DNA of 64,000 nt from DATJKD01 sp963834855. Lineage in GTDB: Bacteria; Pseudomonadota; Gammaproteobacteria; Steroidobacterales; Steroidobacteraceae. A model generated the notes under the pieces. The model searched no databases. It saw only the letters and a list, made by a program, of their open reading frames with translations, and was not told the origin of the DNA. A program made the translations under genes and the position numbers. The stretch is taken from contig CAWIDH010000004.1 of assembly GCA_963834855.1 (NCBI GenBank), positions 1 through 64,000 of the forward strand, written 5' to 3'. Shown here piece by piece: positions 1-8,676 of the stretch (position 1 is its first letter; every line of letters begins with the position of its first letter).

Positions 1-447
1 AACGGCTGCGGCTCGAGGTGGCGAAGATGATGGGCATGCCGGTCGCCGACGTGCGCATCAACATCTCGGAGATCCGCAAGCCCGAGGTCGACGCGCAGCT
101 CGTCGCCGAGGGGATCGCGCAGCAGATCGAGCGCCGTGTGATGTTCCGCCGCGCGATGAAGCGGGCCGTCATGAACACGATGCGCAGCGGCGCCCTGGGC
201 GTGAAGGTGCGGGTGTCGGCCGCCTCAACGGTTCGGAGATCGCGCGCACGGAGTGGTACCGCGAGGGGCGCATCCCGCTGCACACGTTCCGCGCGGAGAT
301 CGACTACGGTCTCGCGGAATCGCGCACCACCTACGGCGTGATCGGCGTGAAGGTGTGGATCTCAAGGGCGAGGTGTTCGACCAGCCCGAGAGGGCGCCGG
401 CGGAGCAGGCCGAGGCGGCAGCGCCCGCTGCGGAGCAGGCCACCTGA
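1..447 (+). CDS. rpsC: 30S ribosomal protein S3, C-terminal part (partial, two frameshifts)
   Basis: Small-subunit protein S3, part of the mRNA entry site. The window opens inside the gene. The C-terminal signature is clear (RKPEVDAQLVAEGIAQQ, RRVMFRRAMKRAV, then EIARTEWYREGRIPLHT and TYGVIGVKVWI), but it is spread over three reading frames. Frame one fails near base 217, where GTGTCGGCCGCC would be in frame with one more G. Frame two fails near base 362, where ATCTCAAGG would give the expected ATCTTCAAGG (IFKG). The tail ends at the TGA at 445-447 with an Ala/Glu-rich extension. Both defects are single-base losses in short homopolymers, and S3 is essential, so sequencing error is more likely than a real pseudogene. 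It is the first gene of the rplP-rpmC-rpsQ run. Confidence 0.93.
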
Positions 448-478
448 GGCCGCGCGGTCCGGTGCCGGAGACACTGCC

Positions 479-892
479 ATGATGCAACCGAAGCGAACCA
501 AGTTCCGCAAGCAGCACAAGGGCCGCAACCCCGGCCTCGCGCAGCGCGGCAACGCCGTGTCGTTCGGCGACTACGGGCTCAAGGCCGTCGGACGCAGCCG
601 CATGACGGCGCGCGAGATCGAGGCGGCACGCCGTGCGATGACGCGCTACGTCAAGCGTGGCGGCCAGGTCTGGATCCGGGTGTTCCCGGACGTGCCGGTC
701 ACGAAGAAGCCGCTCGAGGTCCGCATGGGCTCGGGCAAGGGCAACGTGGAGTACTACGTCGCGCGTGTGCAGCCCGGCAAGGTGCTCTTCGAGATGGAAG
801 GGGTGACCGAGGCCATCGCCCGAGAGGCGTTCCGCCTGGCGGGGTCGAAGCTCTCGGTCGGCACGATGTTCGTCAAACGGCAGGTCCGCTGA
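479..892 (+). CDS. rplP: 50S ribosomal protein L16
   Basis: Large-subunit protein L16, which sits near the A-site tRNA. The ATG at 479 gives MMQPKRTKFRKQHKGRN, matching the near-invariant MLQPKRTKFRK start of the family; the 137-residue product has the usual length. Core motifs such as GGQVWIRVFPD and MGSGKGNVEYYVA are intact. It follows rpsC by 31 bases, and its stop codon overlaps the rpmC start (TGATG at 890-894), which suggests translational coupling. Confidence 0.97.
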   Translation: MMQPKRTKFRKQHKGRNPGLAQRGNAVSFGDYGLKAVGRSRMTAREIEAARRAMTRYVKRGGQVWIRVFPDVPVTKKPLEVRMGSGKGNVEYYVARVQPGKVLFEMEGVTEAIAREAFRLAGSKLSVGTMFVKRQVR

Positions 893-1107
893 TGAAAGCG
901 AAGGAACTCAGGCAGAAGACCGCGGCCGAGCTCGGCGAGGAGCTCCTGAAGCTCCGTCGCGAGCAGTTCAACCTGCGCATGGCGCAGGCGTCGGGCGCTT
1001 CCGCGCGGCCGGACCAGTTCGGCAAGGTGCGCCGCAACGTCGCGCGCGTGAAGACCGTGATGGGCGAGAAGTCCCGCGCGGCCGGCAACAGGGGTGACAG
1101 GCGATGA
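892..1107 (+). CDS. rpmC: 50S ribosomal protein L29
   Basis: Large-subunit protein L29, located near the peptide exit tunnel where nascent-chain factors dock. It has 71 residues, starting MKAKELRQKTAAELGEELL with the typical LRREQFNLRMAQASG helical-hairpin motif. The C-terminus is slightly extended and basic (RAAGNRGDRR). The start overlaps the rplP stop and the end overlaps the rpsQ start at 1104, so L16, L29 and S17 are tightly coupled. Confidence 0.96.
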   Translation: MKAKELRQKTAAELGEELLKLRREQFNLRMAQASGASARPDQFGKVRRNVARVKTVMGEKSRAAGNRGDRR

Positions 1108-1403
1108 GCGAGCAGGCAATGGCTGATACCGGGGCCGTCTCCGGCGAGACGGCGGCGGAGCGCACCCTGACGGGTCGCGTCGTCAGCAACAAGATGCAGA
1201 AGACGATCACCGTCGAAATCGAGCGTCTCGAGCGCCACGCCAAGTACGGCAAGTACGTGCGCCGCACGACGAAGCTCCTGGCCCACGACGAGCAGGGCGA
1301 GTCGCGCGAGGGCGACCTGGTCGCGATCGCCGAGTGCCGCCGGCTGTCGCGGCGCAAGTCCTGGCGCCTGGTGCGCGTGCTCGAGCGGGCCGGCGAAGCC
1401 TGA
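1104..1403 (+). CDS. rpsQ: 30S ribosomal protein S17
   Basis: Small-subunit 16S-binding OB-fold protein S17. The core LTGRVVSNKMQKTITVEIER ... KYGKYVRRTTKLLAHDE is typical. The 99-residue reading has an N-terminal extension of about 20 residues (MSEQAMADTGAVSGETAAER) relative to the common ~84-residue protein. The ATG at 1104 overlaps the rpmC stop by four bases, which supports it; the second ATG (codon 6) is an alternative start. Confidence 0.95.
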   Translation: MSEQAMADTGAVSGETAAERTLTGRVVSNKMQKTITVEIERLERHAKYGKYVRRTTKLLAHDEQGESREGDLVAIAECRRLSRRKSWRLVRVLERAGEA

Positions 1404-1432
1404 CCCGCGCGAACGTCCAAGGAGCAACGACC

Positions 1433-1801
1433 ATGATCCAGATGCGAACCATGCTCGCCGCCGCCGACAACAGCGGCGCCCGCAGCCTGATGTGCATCAA
1501 GGTGCTCGGCGGCTCGAAGCGCCGCTACGCCACCGTCGGCGACGTCATCAAGGTGAGCGTCAAGGACGCCATCCCGCGCGGCAAGGTGAAGAAGGGCGAG
1601 GTCTACGACGCGGTCGTGGTGCGCACCGCGCACGGCGTGCGTCGCGCGGACGGCTCGCTGATCCGCTTCGACGGCAACGCCGCGGTGCTGCTGACCAACA
1701 AGCTCGAGCCCATCGGCACGCGCATCTTCGGGCCGGTGACCAGGGAGCTGCGCACGTCGCAGTTCATGAAGATCATCTCGCTTGCACCGGAAGTGCTCTG
1801 A
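1433..1801 (+). CDS. rplN: 50S ribosomal protein L14
   Basis: Large-subunit protein L14, at the subunit interface. The start MIQMRTMLAAADNSGARSL is the canonical one, preceded by AAGGAGCAACG as ribosome binding site. The 122 residues include GDVIKVSVKDAIPRGKVKKG and the C-terminal RELR..QFMKIISLAPEVL, all conserved. In enterobacteria the spc operon begins here; no clear promoter is visible in the short rpsQ-rplN gap (1404-1432). Confidence 0.97.
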   Translation: MIQMRTMLAAADNSGARSLMCIKVLGGSKRRYATVGDVIKVSVKDAIPRGKVKKGEVYDAVVVRTAHGVRRADGSLIRFDGNAAVLLTNKLEPIGTRIFGPVTRELRTSQFMKIISLAPEVL

Positions 1802-1802
1802 C

Positions 1803-2120
1803 ATGAACAAGATACGCAAGGGCGACGAGGTCATCGTCATCGCCGGCCGCGAGAAGGGCCGCCGCGGCACCGTGATCAAGGTGCTGCCGAGCGGCCGCGT
1901 GCTGGTCGAGAACGTGAACATGGTCAAGCGGCACACGCGCCCCAACCCGCAGCGCGGGGTACAGGGCGGCATCATCGAGAGGGAAGCATCGCTCGACCTC
2001 TCGAACGTGATGCTCTGGAACCCGGTCGCGAAGAAGGGCGACCGCGTCGGCGTCCGCGCGCTCGCCGACGGGCGCCGCGTGCGCTTCTTCAAGTCAAACG
2101 ACGAAGTCGTGGACGCCTGA
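1803..2120 (+). CDS. rplX: 50S ribosomal protein L24
   Basis: Large-subunit assembly-initiator protein L24 with an N-terminal KOW fold (RKGDEVIVIAGREKGRRGTV). The 105-residue length is normal, and VNMVKRHTRPNPQ followed by GGIIEREASLDLSNVML is the family hallmark. It starts one base after the rplN stop. It lies between rplN and rplE, as in the standard spc order. Confidence 0.97.
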   Translation: MNKIRKGDEVIVIAGREKGRRGTVIKVLPSGRVLVENVNMVKRHTRPNPQRGVQGGIIEREASLDLSNVMLWNPVAKKGDRVGVRALADGRRVRFFKSNDEVVDA

Positions 2121-2150
2121 ACGGTCCTGCCGGGGAAGAGGAAAGCACAG

Positions 2151-2690
2151 ATGGCAAGGCTGCAGGAATACTACCGGGAGAAGGTCGTGCCCGAGCTCAT
2201 GAAGAGCCTCGAGCTGCCGAATCCGATGCGGGTGCCGCGCATCACCAAGATCACGGTGAACATGGGCGTTGGCGAGGCGGTCGCGGACAAGAAGGCGATG
2301 GACGGCGCGGTCGAGAACCTCACCGCGATCACCGGCCAGAAGCCGCAGGTCACCAAGTCGCGCAAGGCCATCGCGTCGTTCAAGCTGCGCGCGGGGATCC
2401 CGGTCGGCTGCAAGGTGACGTTGCGCGGCGCGCGCATGTACGAGTTCCTCGACCGGCTGATCAACGTCGCGATGCCGCGCATCCGCGACTTCCGCGGCGT
2501 CTCGGCGCGCTCCTTCGACGGCCGCGGCAGCTACAGCTTCGGCGTGAAGGAACAGATCATCTTCCCCGAGATCGCGTACGACAAGATCGATGCGATCCGC
2601 GGCATGGACATCACGATCACGACATCGGCACACGACGACCGGGAAGGCCGCGCGCTGCTCGAGTCGTTCAACTTCCCGTTCCGCAAGTAA
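2151..2690 (+). CDS. rplE: 50S ribosomal protein L5
   Basis: Large-subunit 5S rRNA-binding protein L5. The 179 residues match the family length; visible signatures include LQEYYREKVVPELM, KITVNMGVGEA, GQKPQVTKSRKAIASFKLR and FPEIAYDKIDAIRGMDITI. An AGAGGAAAG stretch upstream provides a ribosome binding site. The reading frame is continuous. Confidence 0.97.
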   Translation: MARLQEYYREKVVPELMKSLELPNPMRVPRITKITVNMGVGEAVADKKAMDGAVENLTAITGQKPQVTKSRKAIASFKLRAGIPVGCKVTLRGARMYEFLDRLINVAMPRIRDFRGVSARSFDGRGSYSFGVKEQIIFPEIAYDKIDAIRGMDITITTSAHDDREGRALLESFNFPFRK

Positions 2691-2700
2691 GGACCGGCAA

Positions 2701-3006
2701 ATGGCCAAGACCAGCATGATCGAGCGCGAGAAGCGCCGCGAGAAGCTCGTGAAGCAGCACGCGGCGAAGCGCGCCCGCCTCAAGGAGATCATCCGCAGCC
2801 CGAAGTCCACCGACTCGGAGCGCGACGAGGCGGTCCGCAAGCTGCACGCTATGCCGCGCGACGCGGCGGCGTCGCGGCTTCGCAACCGCTGCGCGATCAC
2901 CGGGCGGCCGCGGGGCACCTACCGCAAGTTCGGCCTGGCGCGCACCAAGCTGCGCGAGGCCACGATGCGCGGGGACATCCCGGGCCTGCGCAAGGCCAGC
3001 TGGTAA
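2701..3006 (+). CDS. rpsN: 30S ribosomal protein S14 (zinc-free type)
   Basis: Small-subunit S14 of the long class: 101 residues without the CxxC pairs of the zinc-binding form. MAKTSMIEREKRREKLV and the C-terminal NRCAITGRPRGTYRKFGLAR ... GDIPGLRKASW are typical. It starts 10 bases after rplE. The zinc-free form contrasts with the zinc-binding L36 in the same operon (rpmJ, 6934). Confidence 0.97.
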   Translation: MAKTSMIEREKRREKLVKQHAAKRARLKEIIRSPKSTDSERDEAVRKLHAMPRDAAASRLRNRCAITGRPRGTYRKFGLARTKLREATMRGDIPGLRKASW

Positions 3007-3027
3007 GGCCGCGTACTGGAGCAACAC

Positions 3028-3423
3028 ATGAGCATGACGGATCCCATCGCGGACTTCCTCACCCGCATCCGAAACGGACAGCGCGCCAGCAAGCCCGAGG
3101 TCGCAATGCCGTCCTCGCGGATCAAGCTCGCGCTCGCGAAGGTGCTGAAGGACGAAGGCTACATCGACGATTTCGCGCTGGTCGGAGACGACGGCAAGCC
3201 ACTGCTGACGGTGCGGCTGAAGTACTACCAGGGCCGGCCGGTCATCGACCGCCTCGAGCGCGTCAGCCGCCCGGGCCTGCGGGTCTACAAGGGCAAGGAC
3301 GAGCTGCCGCGCATCCTCGGTGGGATGGGCGTGGCGATCATCTCGACCTCGAGCGGCGTCATGTCGGACCGCGAGGCGCGGGCCGGCGGGCACGGCGGCG
3401 AGGTTCTCTGCATCGTGTCCTGA
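3028..3423 (+). CDS. rpsH: 30S ribosomal protein S8
   Basis: Small-subunit 16S-binding protein S8; in Escherichia coli it is the translational repressor of the spc operon. The 131 residues start MSMTDPIADFLTRIRNGQ and end with the conserved SSGVMSDREAR ... GGEVLCIVS. I did not find a convincing S8 target-site mimic near rplE, so autoregulation here is only assumed from the family. Confidence 0.97.
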   Translation: MSMTDPIADFLTRIRNGQRASKPEVAMPSSRIKLALAKVLKDEGYIDDFALVGDDGKPLLTVRLKYYQGRPVIDRLERVSRPGLRVYKGKDELPRILGGMGVAIISTSSGVMSDREARAGGHGGEVLCIVS

Positions 3424-3451
3424 AGACACGCTTCGACGCAGGATCAAGGCC

Positions 3452-3985
3452 ATGTCACGAGTCGCAAAAATGCCGGTGCCGCTGCCCCAGGGCGTCACCA
3501 CCACGATCACCGGGGACACCGTCACGGTGAAGGGTGCCAAGGGCACGATCAGCCTGGCGGTGAAGCCGGGCCTCAGGCTCGTGCAGGAAGCGAGCGGCGT
3601 GCGCATCGAGCCCGCCGAGCGCAGCCGCGAGTCGCTGATGCACGCCGGTTCGCTGCGGTCGCACCTCGCGAACGTGGTGCACGGCGTCTCGAAGGGATAC
3701 GAGCGCAAGCTCGAGCTCGTGGGCGTCGGCTACCGCGCGCAGGCGCAGGGCCGCAACCTCAACCTGACGCTCGGCTTCTCCCACCCGGTGGTCTATGCCG
3801 CGCCGGAGGGGATCACGATCGAGACCCCGTCGCAGACCGAGATCGTGGTGAAGGGCGCCGACAAGCAGCGCGTGGGCCAGGTGGCCGCCGAGATACGCGC
3901 GTACCGCCCGCCCGAGCCGTACAAGGGCAAGGGTGTTCGTTATTCCGGTGAGCGGATCGAGCTCAAGGAAACGAAGAAGAAGTAA
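3452..3985 (+). CDS. rplF: 50S ribosomal protein L6
   Basis: Large-subunit protein L6 near the factor-binding site. The ATG at 3452 gives MSRVAKMPVPLPQGV; the 177 residues contain the duplicated L6 fold, including GYERKLELVGVGYRAQ and the C-terminal RAYRPPEPYKGKGVRY. The frame stays open well upstream, but only this start fits the family length. Confidence 0.97.
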   Translation: MSRVAKMPVPLPQGVTTTITGDTVTVKGAKGTISLAVKPGLRLVQEASGVRIEPAERSRESLMHAGSLRSHLANVVHGVSKGYERKLELVGVGYRAQAQGRNLNLTLGFSHPVVYAAPEGITIETPSQTEIVVKGADKQRVGQVAAEIRAYRPPEPYKGKGVRYSGERIELKETKKK

Positions 3986-3994
3986 GGGTGTCGT

Positions 3995-4345
3995 ATGGAA
4001 AAGAGAGTCAACCGTCTAAAGCGTGCGCTGCGTGGCCGCGCGAAGCTGCGCGAGCTCAAGGTGATGCGCCTGTCGGTGCATCGCACGCCGCGTCACATCT
4101 ATGCGCAGGTGCTCGACACCGAGTCGCGGGTGGTGGCAACCGCCTCGACCGTGCAGAAGGACGTCGCCCAGGGGCTGAAGGCCACCGGCAACGTCGAGGC
4201 CGCGAAGGCGGTGGGCCGGGCGATCGCCGAGCGGGCGGCCGCCAAGGGCGTCAAGCGGGTCGCCTTCGACCGGTCGGGGTTCAAGTTTCACGGCCGCGTC
4301 AAGGCGCTGGCCGACGCCGCGCGCGAGCACGGGCTCGAGTTCTGA
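3995..4345 (+). CDS. rplR: 50S ribosomal protein L18
   Basis: 5S rRNA-binding protein L18, 116 residues. Diagnostic segments are RLSVHRTPRHIYAQVLD, the A..VGRAIAERAAAKGVK helix and VAFDRSGFKFHGRVKALAD.AREHGLEF at the C-terminus. It starts nine bases after rplF and is followed by rpsE after 32 bases. Confidence 0.97.
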   Translation: MEKRVNRLKRALRGRAKLRELKVMRLSVHRTPRHIYAQVLDTESRVVATASTVQKDVAQGLKATGNVEAAKAVGRAIAERAAAKGVKRVAFDRSGFKFHGRVKALADAAREHGLEF

Positions 4346-4377
4346 GCCGCGCCGCCGCAGCAACCTGAGGAGCAGCA

Positions 4378-4884
4378 ATGGCGAGAGTAGACAGACCAGC
4401 CGCGGCCGACGAGTTCATCGAGAAACTGGTGGCCGTCAACCGCGTGGCGAAAGTCGTCAAGGGCGGCCGGCAGTTCGGCTTCACGGCGCTCACAGTCGTG
4501 GGCGACGGCAACGGGCGCGTCGGTTTCGGCTACGGCAAGGCCCGCGAGGTCCCGGTCGCGATCCAGAAGGCGATGCAGGCCGCGCGCAAGAACCTGATCA
4601 ACGTGAGTCTGCGCAACTCGACGCTGCACTTCGCGGTGACCGGCCGGCACGGCAGCTCGAAGGTCTACATGCAGCCCGCCGCGGACGGCACGGGCGTGAT
4701 CGCCGGCGGGAGCATGCGCGCGGTGTTCGAGTGCGCCGGCGTGCGCAACGTGCTCGCCAAGAGCTACGGCTCGCGCAACCCGATCAACGTGGTCCGCGCC
4801 ACGATGGATGCGCTCGCGCGCGTGCCCGCTCCCGAGCGGATCGCCGCGAAGCGTGGCAAGAGCGTCGCCGAGATCACGGGTTGA
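4378..4884 (+). CDS. rpsE: 30S ribosomal protein S5
   Basis: Small-subunit fidelity protein S5, 168 residues. The N-terminal double-stranded-RNA-binding fold (EFIEKLVAVNRVAKVVKGGR, FTALTVVGDGNGRVGFGYGKA) and the C-terminal domain (AGGSMRAVFECAGVRNVLAK) are complete. TGAGGAGCAGC before the ATG is a strong ribosome binding site. Confidence 0.97.
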   Translation: MARVDRPAAADEFIEKLVAVNRVAKVVKGGRQFGFTALTVVGDGNGRVGFGYGKAREVPVAIQKAMQAARKNLINVSLRNSTLHFAVTGRHGSSKVYMQPAADGTGVIAGGSMRAVFECAGVRNVLAKSYGSRNPINVVRATMDALARVPAPERIAAKRGKSVAEITG

Positions 4885-4889
4885 CCGCC

Positions 4890-5100
4890 ATGAGCACGAA
4901 GAAGGACAGCACGGCCCCAAGACCGCCAGGGTGACGCTGGTGAAGAGCGTCCACGGGCAGCTCGATCGCCACAGGGCGACGGCGCGGGGCCTGGGTCTGC
5001 GGCGCATGCACCAGACGGTGACGGTCAACGTCACGCCGGAAGTGCGCGGGATGCTCGACGCGTCGCGCCACCTGTTCCGGGTCGAGGAAGACGATCATGA
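4890..5100 (+). CDS. rpmD: 50S ribosomal protein L30 (frameshifted)
   Basis: Large-subunit protein L30. The ATG at 4890 reads MSTKKDSTAPRPPG and stops at a TGA at 4932-4934. The next frame continues the real protein: KTARVTLVKSVHGQLDRH, then GLGLRRMHQTVTVNVTPEVRGML and HLFRVEE. One extra C in the run at about 4915-4919 (GGCCCCAAG) would join the two. L30 normally ends near this VEE, yet the frame stays open into rplO; the nearest stop is the TGA at 5098-5100, overlapping the rplO ATG in the ATGA pattern, which implies a second one-base loss near 5085-5097. Position in the operon and the essential context favour sequencing error. Confidence 0.88.
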
Positions 5101-5531
5101 AGCTGAACAGCATTTCGCCCGCGGCGGGCAGCCGCAAGCCGCGGCTGCGCGTCGGACGTGGCGCCTCTGCGGGGCAGGGCAAGACCTGCGGCCGCGGCGT
5201 CAAGGGCCAGCGCGCGCGCAAGGGCGGCTACCACAAGGTCGGCTTCGAGGGCGGCCAGATCCCGCTGCAGCGCCGGCTGCCCAAGGTCGGGTTCCGCTCG
5301 ATGACGGCGCCGCGCGTGGCCGAGGTGCGCCTGAACGAGCTCGCCCGCGTCGACGGGGTCGTCGACCTTGCCTCGCTCAAGAAGGCGAACATCGTGCCGG
5401 CGAACGCCGAGCGCGCGCGGATCATGCTGTCCGGTGAGATCAAGGTGGCGGTCACGGTGCGTGGCGTGGGCGTGACCAAGGGCGCGCGCGCGGCCATCGA
5501 AGCCGCCGGCGGCAAGGTCGAGGCGGCCTGA
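5097..5531 (+). CDS. rplO: 50S ribosomal protein L15
   Basis: Large-subunit assembly protein L15, 144 residues. The Gly-rich extended N-terminal arm (PRLRVGRGASAGQGKTCGRG and KGGYHKVGFEGGQIPLQRRL) and the globular C-terminal domain are complete. The ATG overlaps the probable L30 stop in an ATGA arrangement, and secY follows after 31 bases. Confidence 0.97.
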   Translation: MKLNSISPAAGSRKPRLRVGRGASAGQGKTCGRGVKGQRARKGGYHKVGFEGGQIPLQRRLPKVGFRSMTAPRVAEVRLNELARVDGVVDLASLKKANIVPANAERARIMLSGEIKVAVTVRGVGVTKGARAAIEAAGGKVEAA

Positions 5532-5562
5532 GCGGGCCGCATCGGGACGACGAGGACAGCGC

Positions 5563-6906
5563 GTGGCGAAATCCCCCGGCAGCAGCCCGGTCGCAGCCTT
5601 CGGCGAGGCGAGCCGGTTCACCGAGCTCAGGAGACGGTTCTTCTTCCTGCTCGGCGGGCTGATCGTCTATCGCATCGGCACGTTCATCCCGGTGCCGGGG
5701 ATCGACCCGGAGGCGCTCGCGCGCCTGTTCCAGGACCAGCAGGGCACGATCCTGAGCATGTTCAACATGTTCTCGGGCGGCGCGCTGGAGCGCCTGTCGA
5801 TCCTGGCGCTGGGCGTGATGCCCTACATCTCCGCCTCGATCATCGTGCAGATGATGGCGGTCGTGGTGCCGACGCTGCAGGCGCTGCGCAAGGAGGGCGA
5901 AGCCGGCAGGCGCAAGCTCACGCAGTACACGCGGATGGGCACCGTGGCGCTCGCGGTCTTCCAGGCGGCCGGCGCGGCCGTGGCGTTCCAGAACCAGGGC
6001 GTGGTCATCAACCCCGGCCTGCAGTTCGTGTTCATCGCGACGCTCACGCTGACCGCCGGAACGATGTTCCTGATGTGGCTCGGCGAGCAGATCACCGAGC
6101 GCGGCCTCGGCAACGGCATCTCGATGATCATTCTCGCGGGCATCGTCGCGGGGCTGCCGTCGGCCATCGGCGGCACGCTGGAGCTGGTGCGCAACGGCGA
6201 GATCAACCCGGCGCTCGCGCTGATCCTCATCATGATGGTGGCCGCGGTCACCGTGTTCGTGGTGTTCGTCGAGCGTGCGCAGCGCAAGATCCCGGTCAAC
6301 TACGCGAAGCGCCAGCAGGGCCGGCGGATGATGGCGGGCACGACCACGCACCTGCCGTTCAAGCTCAACATGTCGGGCGTGATCCCGCCGATCTTCGCCT
6401 CGAGCCTGCTGCTCTTTCCGGCGACGATCGCGAGCTGGTTCGGCACCAACGACAACCTCGCCTGGCTGCAGAGCTTCGCGGCGAGCCTCGGCGTCGGCCA
6501 GCCGGTGCACATGCTGCTGTACGGCGCGTTGATCATCTTCTTCTGCTTCTTCTACACGGCACTCGTGTTCAACTCGCGCGAGACCGCGGAGAACCTGAAG
6601 AAGTCCGGGGCCTTCATCCCCGGTATCCGCCCCGGCCAGCACACGGCGGAGTACATCGACAAGGTGCTCACGCGGCTGACGGTGTGGGGCGCGCTGTACG
6701 TGGCGCTGGTGTGCCTGCTGCCGGAGTTCCTGATCTCGCGGTTCCGGGTGCCGTTCTACTTCGGCGGCACCTCGCTCCTGATCATCGTGGTGGTGATCAT
6801 GGATTTCATGGCCCAGCTGCAGGCGCACCTCATGTCGCACCAGTACGAGGGCCTGATGAAGAAGGCCAACCTTCGCGGCTACGGCCGCCCCGGGCAGGTG
6901 CGCTGA
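5563..6906 (+). CDS. secY: Protein translocase subunit SecY
   Basis: Channel subunit of the inner-membrane SecYEG translocon. The 447-residue product has about ten hydrophobic segments. Recognisable parts are the N-terminal ELRRRFFFLLGGLIVYRIGT, the plug/TM2 region (LSMFNMFSGGALERLSILAL), and the cytoplasmic loops FVERAQRKIPVNYAKRQQGR and FNSRETAENLKKSGAFIPGI that contact SecA or ribosome. It starts with GTG, fixed by the conserved spacing to the first helix. It lies in its usual place between rplO and rpmJ. Confidence 0.97.
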   Translation: MAKSPGSSPVAAFGEASRFTELRRRFFFLLGGLIVYRIGTFIPVPGIDPEALARLFQDQQGTILSMFNMFSGGALERLSILALGVMPYISASIIVQMMAVVVPTLQALRKEGEAGRRKLTQYTRMGTVALAVFQAAGAAVAFQNQGVVINPGLQFVFIATLTLTAGTMFLMWLGEQITERGLGNGISMIILAGIVAGLPSAIGGTLELVRNGEINPALALILIMMVAAVTVFVVFVERAQRKIPVNYAKRQQGRRMMAGTTTHLPFKLNMSGVIPPIFASSLLLFPATIASWFGTNDNLAWLQSFAASLGVGQPVHMLLYGALIIFFCFFYTALVFNSRETAENLKKSGAFIPGIRPGQHTAEYIDKVLTRLTVWGALYVALVCLLPEFLISRFRVPFYFGGTSLLIIVVVIMDFMAQLQAHLMSHQYEGLMKKANLRGYGRPGQVR

Positions 6907-6933
6907 GAGGCGCGACCCGGACGGAGACTGAAC

Positions 6934-7050
6934 ATGAAAGTACGACCCTCGGTGAAGCGGATCTGCAAGAACTGCAAGGTGGTGCGCCGTCGCGGCGTGG
7001 TCTACGTGATCTGCACCAGCGAAAAGCGACACAAGCAGCGGCAGGGCTGA
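6934..7050 (+). CDS. rpmJ: 50S ribosomal protein L36 (zinc-binding type)
   Basis: Smallest ribosomal protein, 38 residues: MKVRPSVKRICKNCKVVRRR followed by GVVYVICTSEKRHKQRQG. The zinc ribbon ligands are visible as Cys11, Cys14, Cys27 and His33. It is the last gene of the spc operon. In many bacteria this Cys-containing form is paired with a zinc-free paralogue elsewhere; none is in this window. Confidence 0.96.
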   Translation: MKVRPSVKRICKNCKVVRRRGVVYVICTSEKRHKQRQG

Positions 7051-7064
7051 GGCTGGCTCCCGCC

Positions 7065-7093
7065 TTGAGTGATCCGAGAATTTGTGATATTTT
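7065..7093 (+). promoter_or_regulatory. Promoter-like site before the alpha operon
   Basis: TTGAGT (7065-7070) and TATTTT (7088-7093) are 17 bases apart in the rpmJ-rpsM gap, in a locally AT-rich patch that stands out from the GC-rich surroundings. In Escherichia coli the alpha operon also has its own promoter between rpmJ and rpsM. The rpsM start is about 34 bases downstream of the -10 element, leaving little leader for an S4 pseudoknot. Confidence 0.5.
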
Positions 7094-7126
7094 TCCGCGC
7101 TTTTCCCGCCCCGGAGTGAGCTTCAG

Positions 7127-7507
<381 letters not shown>

Positions 7508-7556
7508 TCCGGGCGGCTCCATCCAGGCAAGGCGTACAGAGCAAGGTTCAACCCAC

Positions 7557-7985
7557 ATGGCGGACGACAAGAAGCAGCAGGGCACGGCACCGGCGGCAGC
7601 CGGCGCGGCGGCCAAGGTGCGCAAGAAGGCGAAGCGGCAGGTGAGCGACGCGATCGCGCACGTGCACGCCTCGTTCAACAACACGGTCGTGACCATCACC
7701 GACCGGCAGGGCAACACGCTGTCGTGGGCGACCTCGGGCGGCTGCGGTTTCCGCGGCTCGCGCAAGAGCACGCCTTTCGCCGCGCAGGTCGCGGCGGAGC
7801 GCGCGGGCACCGCAGCGCAGGAGTGGGGCGTGCGAACGGTCGAGGTCCGCGTGCGCGGGCCGGGGCCGGGGCGTGAATCGGCCGTGCGTGCGCTGAACGC
7901 GGCGGGCCTGAAGGTGACGAGCATCGAGGACGTGACGCCGATTCCGCACAACGGCTGCCGTCCGCCCAAGAAGCGCCGCGTCTGA
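7557..7985 (+). CDS. rpsK: 30S ribosomal protein S11
   Basis: Small-subunit platform protein S11. The core runs from AIAHVHASFNNTVVTITDRQ through GFRGSRKSTPFAAQVAAE to DVTPIPHNGCRPPKKRRV. At 142 residues it carries an N-terminal extension of roughly ten residues rich in Ala (APAAAGAAAKV) compared with the usual ~129. The extension is in frame with a good start and 49 bases separate it from rpsM. Confidence 0.97.
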   Translation: MADDKKQQGTAPAAAGAAAKVRKKAKRQVSDAIAHVHASFNNTVVTITDRQGNTLSWATSGGCGFRGSRKSTPFAAQVAAERAGTAAQEWGVRTVEVRVRGPGPGRESAVRALNAAGLKVTSIEDVTPIPHNGCRPPKKRRV

Positions 7986-8007
7986 CGCGCGCCCGAGGAA
8001 GTATCGA

Positions 8008-8631
<624 letters not shown>

Positions 8632-8676
8632 TCCCGTTTTGCCGACCGGCCAGCTGGCCGGCGAGGTGACCTGTCC

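Noticed and set aside
5452..7032. A 526-codon frame antisense to secY
   Set aside because: It lies wholly opposite secY and rpmJ, with Arg/His/Glu-rich composition and no domain. High-GC artefact.
7051..7126. An S4-binding pseudoknot before rpsM
   Set aside because: The space between the likely promoter and rpsM is too short to hold a convincing pseudoknot, so it is not annotated.
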